From Clostridiales bacterium (GTDB lineage: Bacteria; Bacillota; Clostridia; Christensenellales; Aristaeellaceae), in NCBI GenBank assembly GCA_022776785.1, contig JALFHA010000258.1, forward strand, positions 1 through 6,983: a stretch of DNA of 6,983 bases. The letters run 5' to 3'. Position 1 is the stretch's first letter, and every line of letters starts with the position of its first letter. Of the stretch, positions 6,160 through 6,983 are shown one piece after another. The notes beneath the pieces are model-generated. The model made no database searches and was not told the DNA's origin. It saw only the letters and a program-made list of their open reading frames with translations. Made by a program: the position numbers and the translations under genes.

Positions 6160-6184
6160 CGCGCTCCGGCGTTTCGTGTATAAT
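6156..6184 (+). promoter_or_regulatory. Sigma-A-type promoter of carA
   Basis: TTGACG (6156-6161) and a perfect TATAAT (6179-6184) are separated by 17 bp, so transcription should begin near 6191. The 5' untranslated region would be about 57 nt, too short for a PyrR-type attenuator, and none is seen. The sequence from about 6172 to 6233 is only about a quarter G+C, in sharp contrast to the surroundings. Confidence 0.88.
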
Positions 6185-6215
6185 ATGCAATGATTTTCGC
6201 TGATATACAATGATT
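6183..6215 (+). repeat. 13-bp direct repeat, 20-bp period, at the carA transcription start
   Basis: ATATGCAATGATT (6183-6195) recurs as ATATACAATGATT (6203-6215) with one mismatch. The copies are 20 bp apart, close to two helical turns, and overlap the -10 box and the expected start site. Same-face spacing suits a regulator binding in tandem. AT-richness raises the chance of coincidence. Confidence 0.55.
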
Positions 6216-6222
6216 ATTCATG
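6205..6222 (-). promoter_or_regulatory. Possible arginine-repressor (ArgR/AhrC) operator before carA
   Basis: Read on the minus strand, this stretch begins CATGAATAA and matches the Bacillus ARG-box consensus as I recall it (CATGAATAAAAATTCAAG) at 13 of 18 positions, including the first nine. One half-site (ATTCA, 6216-6220 on the + strand) is perfect and the other is weak. Arginine control of carAB is established in several bacteria. The assignment here is inference. Confidence 0.35.
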
Positions 6223-6247
6223 TTTTTTGCAAAGAGGGAGAATGCTG

Positions 6248-6983
6248 ATGGCTACTTTGATTCTCGAGGATGGTTCCTGCTACGCGGGGACGCTGTTTGG
6301 ACGCAGGACCCCTGTGACGGGCGAGGTGGTCTTTACCACGGGCATGACCGGCTATCAGGAGACGCTGACTGACCCCTCCTACTGCGGGCAGATTGTGTGC
6401 ATGACCTATCCGCTGATCGGCAATGTGGGGATCAACGACCTGGACAATGAGAGCGAGCGCGTGCGCCTGCGCGGCTTCGTTGTCTCCGAGCTGTGCGACA
6501 CGCCCAGCAACTGGCAGACGAAAAAGACGCTGGACGCCTACCTCGACGAGCAGGGTGTCACCGGCCTGTGCGGCGTGGACACGCGCGCACTGACCCGCCA
6601 TGTGCGCGTGTTCGGCACGCTGCGCGGGCGCATCGTCGAGGGCGAGCCGACGGAGAATGATCTCGCGCTGGCGAAGGCGTGGGAGATGCACGATCAGGTG
6701 GCGCAGTGCACCTGCAAAGCGCCCTACAGCGTGGGCGAGGGCGAGCTGACGATCGCGGTGATGGATTTCGGCCTCAAGCAGGGTATCCTGCGCTCGCTCA
6801 CGCGGCGCGGCTGCGCGCTGCGCGTCTATCCTGCCGACACGCCCGCAGCGGCGATTCTGGCGGATGGCTGCGACGGCGTGATGCTCACCAATGGCCCGGG
6901 CGACCCGCAGGACAATCCGCAGGCCATTGCGGCCATCCGCGAGCTGATGGACAAAAAGCCCGTGTTTGGCATCTGCCTCGGCC
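6248..6983 (+). CDS. carA: Carbamoyl-phosphate synthase small subunit, 5' part (3' end outside window)
   Basis: CarA is the glutaminase subunit that hydrolyses glutamine and channels ammonia to CarB, which makes carbamoyl phosphate for pyrimidines and arginine. 245 residues are visible. The N-terminal small-chain domain is complete: LILEDGSCYAG (4-14), GEVVFTTGMTGYQETLTDPSY (25-45 in two overlapping signatures), YPLIGNVGIND (54-64) and VDTRALTRHVR (110-120). The class I amidotransferase domain begins near 168 with VMDFGLKQGILR (171-182), then LTNGPGDPQDNP (213-224) and FGICLG (240-245). The nucleophile is Cys243. The ATG at 6248 is preferred over 6242 because GAGGGAG (6234-6240) lies 7 nt before it and only 1 nt before the earlier codon. 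The rest of the amidotransferase domain, and probably carB, lie beyond the edge. Confidence 0.96.
   Translation, partial: MATLILEDGSCYAGTLFGRRTPVTGEVVFTTGMTGYQETLTDPSYCGQIVCMTYPLIGNVGINDLDNESERVRLRGFVVSELCDTPSNWQTKKTLDAYLDEQGVTGLCGVDTRALTRHVRVFGTLRGRIVEGEPTENDLALAKAWEMHDQVAQCTCKAPYSVGEGELTIAVMDFGLKQGILRSLTRRGCALRVYPADTPAAAILADGCDGVMLTNGPGDPQDNPQAIAAIRELMDKKPVFGICLG

Overview
The window is GC-rich, dense bacterial chromosome with every supported gene on the + strand. It holds core metabolism and no mobile element, CRISPR array, tRNA or rRNA. The product set points to a GC-rich member of the Clostridia (Bacillota): separate acc and fab genes, a Clostridia-like DapF with a GNASRC active-site motif, a stand-alone HD-type alarmone hydrolase, a divergent PurA with an EGQLG motif, and a Bacillus-like CarA. 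Purine-rich Shine-Dalgarno sequences precede nearly every gene. The phylum call is an inference from protein flavour; genus or family cannot be given from this sequence alone.

Layout. (1) 1-649 is the 3' part of accA (acetyl-CoA carboxylase alpha), followed by a 126-bp gap. (2) fabH (776-1708) and fabD (1713-2639) start fatty-acid synthesis and are 4 bp apart. (3) dapF (2664-3506) makes meso-diaminopimelate for lysine and peptidoglycan. (4) A MESH1-like HD hydrolase (3527-4147) and a YjbR/MmcQ-family protein (4137-4538) follow, the second overlapping the first by 11 bp. These genes look like one transcript that ends near 4538. (5) A strong sigma-A-type promoter (4535-4563) overlaps the yjbR stop codon and drives purA (4692-5966) through a structured leader of about 120 nt. 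(6) The 281-bp gap after purA holds a possible small ORF, a clear intrinsic terminator (6106-6131), a second strong promoter (6156-6184) and an AT-rich 20-bp-period direct repeat. (7) carA (from 6248) runs off the right edge just after its catalytic cysteine.

How the genes fit together. The first block supplies malonyl-CoA, the FAS-II initiating enzymes and the peptidoglycan diamino acid, so it is an envelope-precursor operon. It also carries a predicted (p)ppGpp-degrading enzyme. The second and third units feed AMP synthesis (PurA) and carbamoyl phosphate for pyrimidines and arginine (CarA). Most of the window is ordinary housekeeping. The places that deserve a second look are the purA leader, the small ORF overlapped by the terminator, the repeat and possible arginine operator before carA, the alarmone hydrolase beside growth-control targets, and the altered IMP-site motif of PurA.
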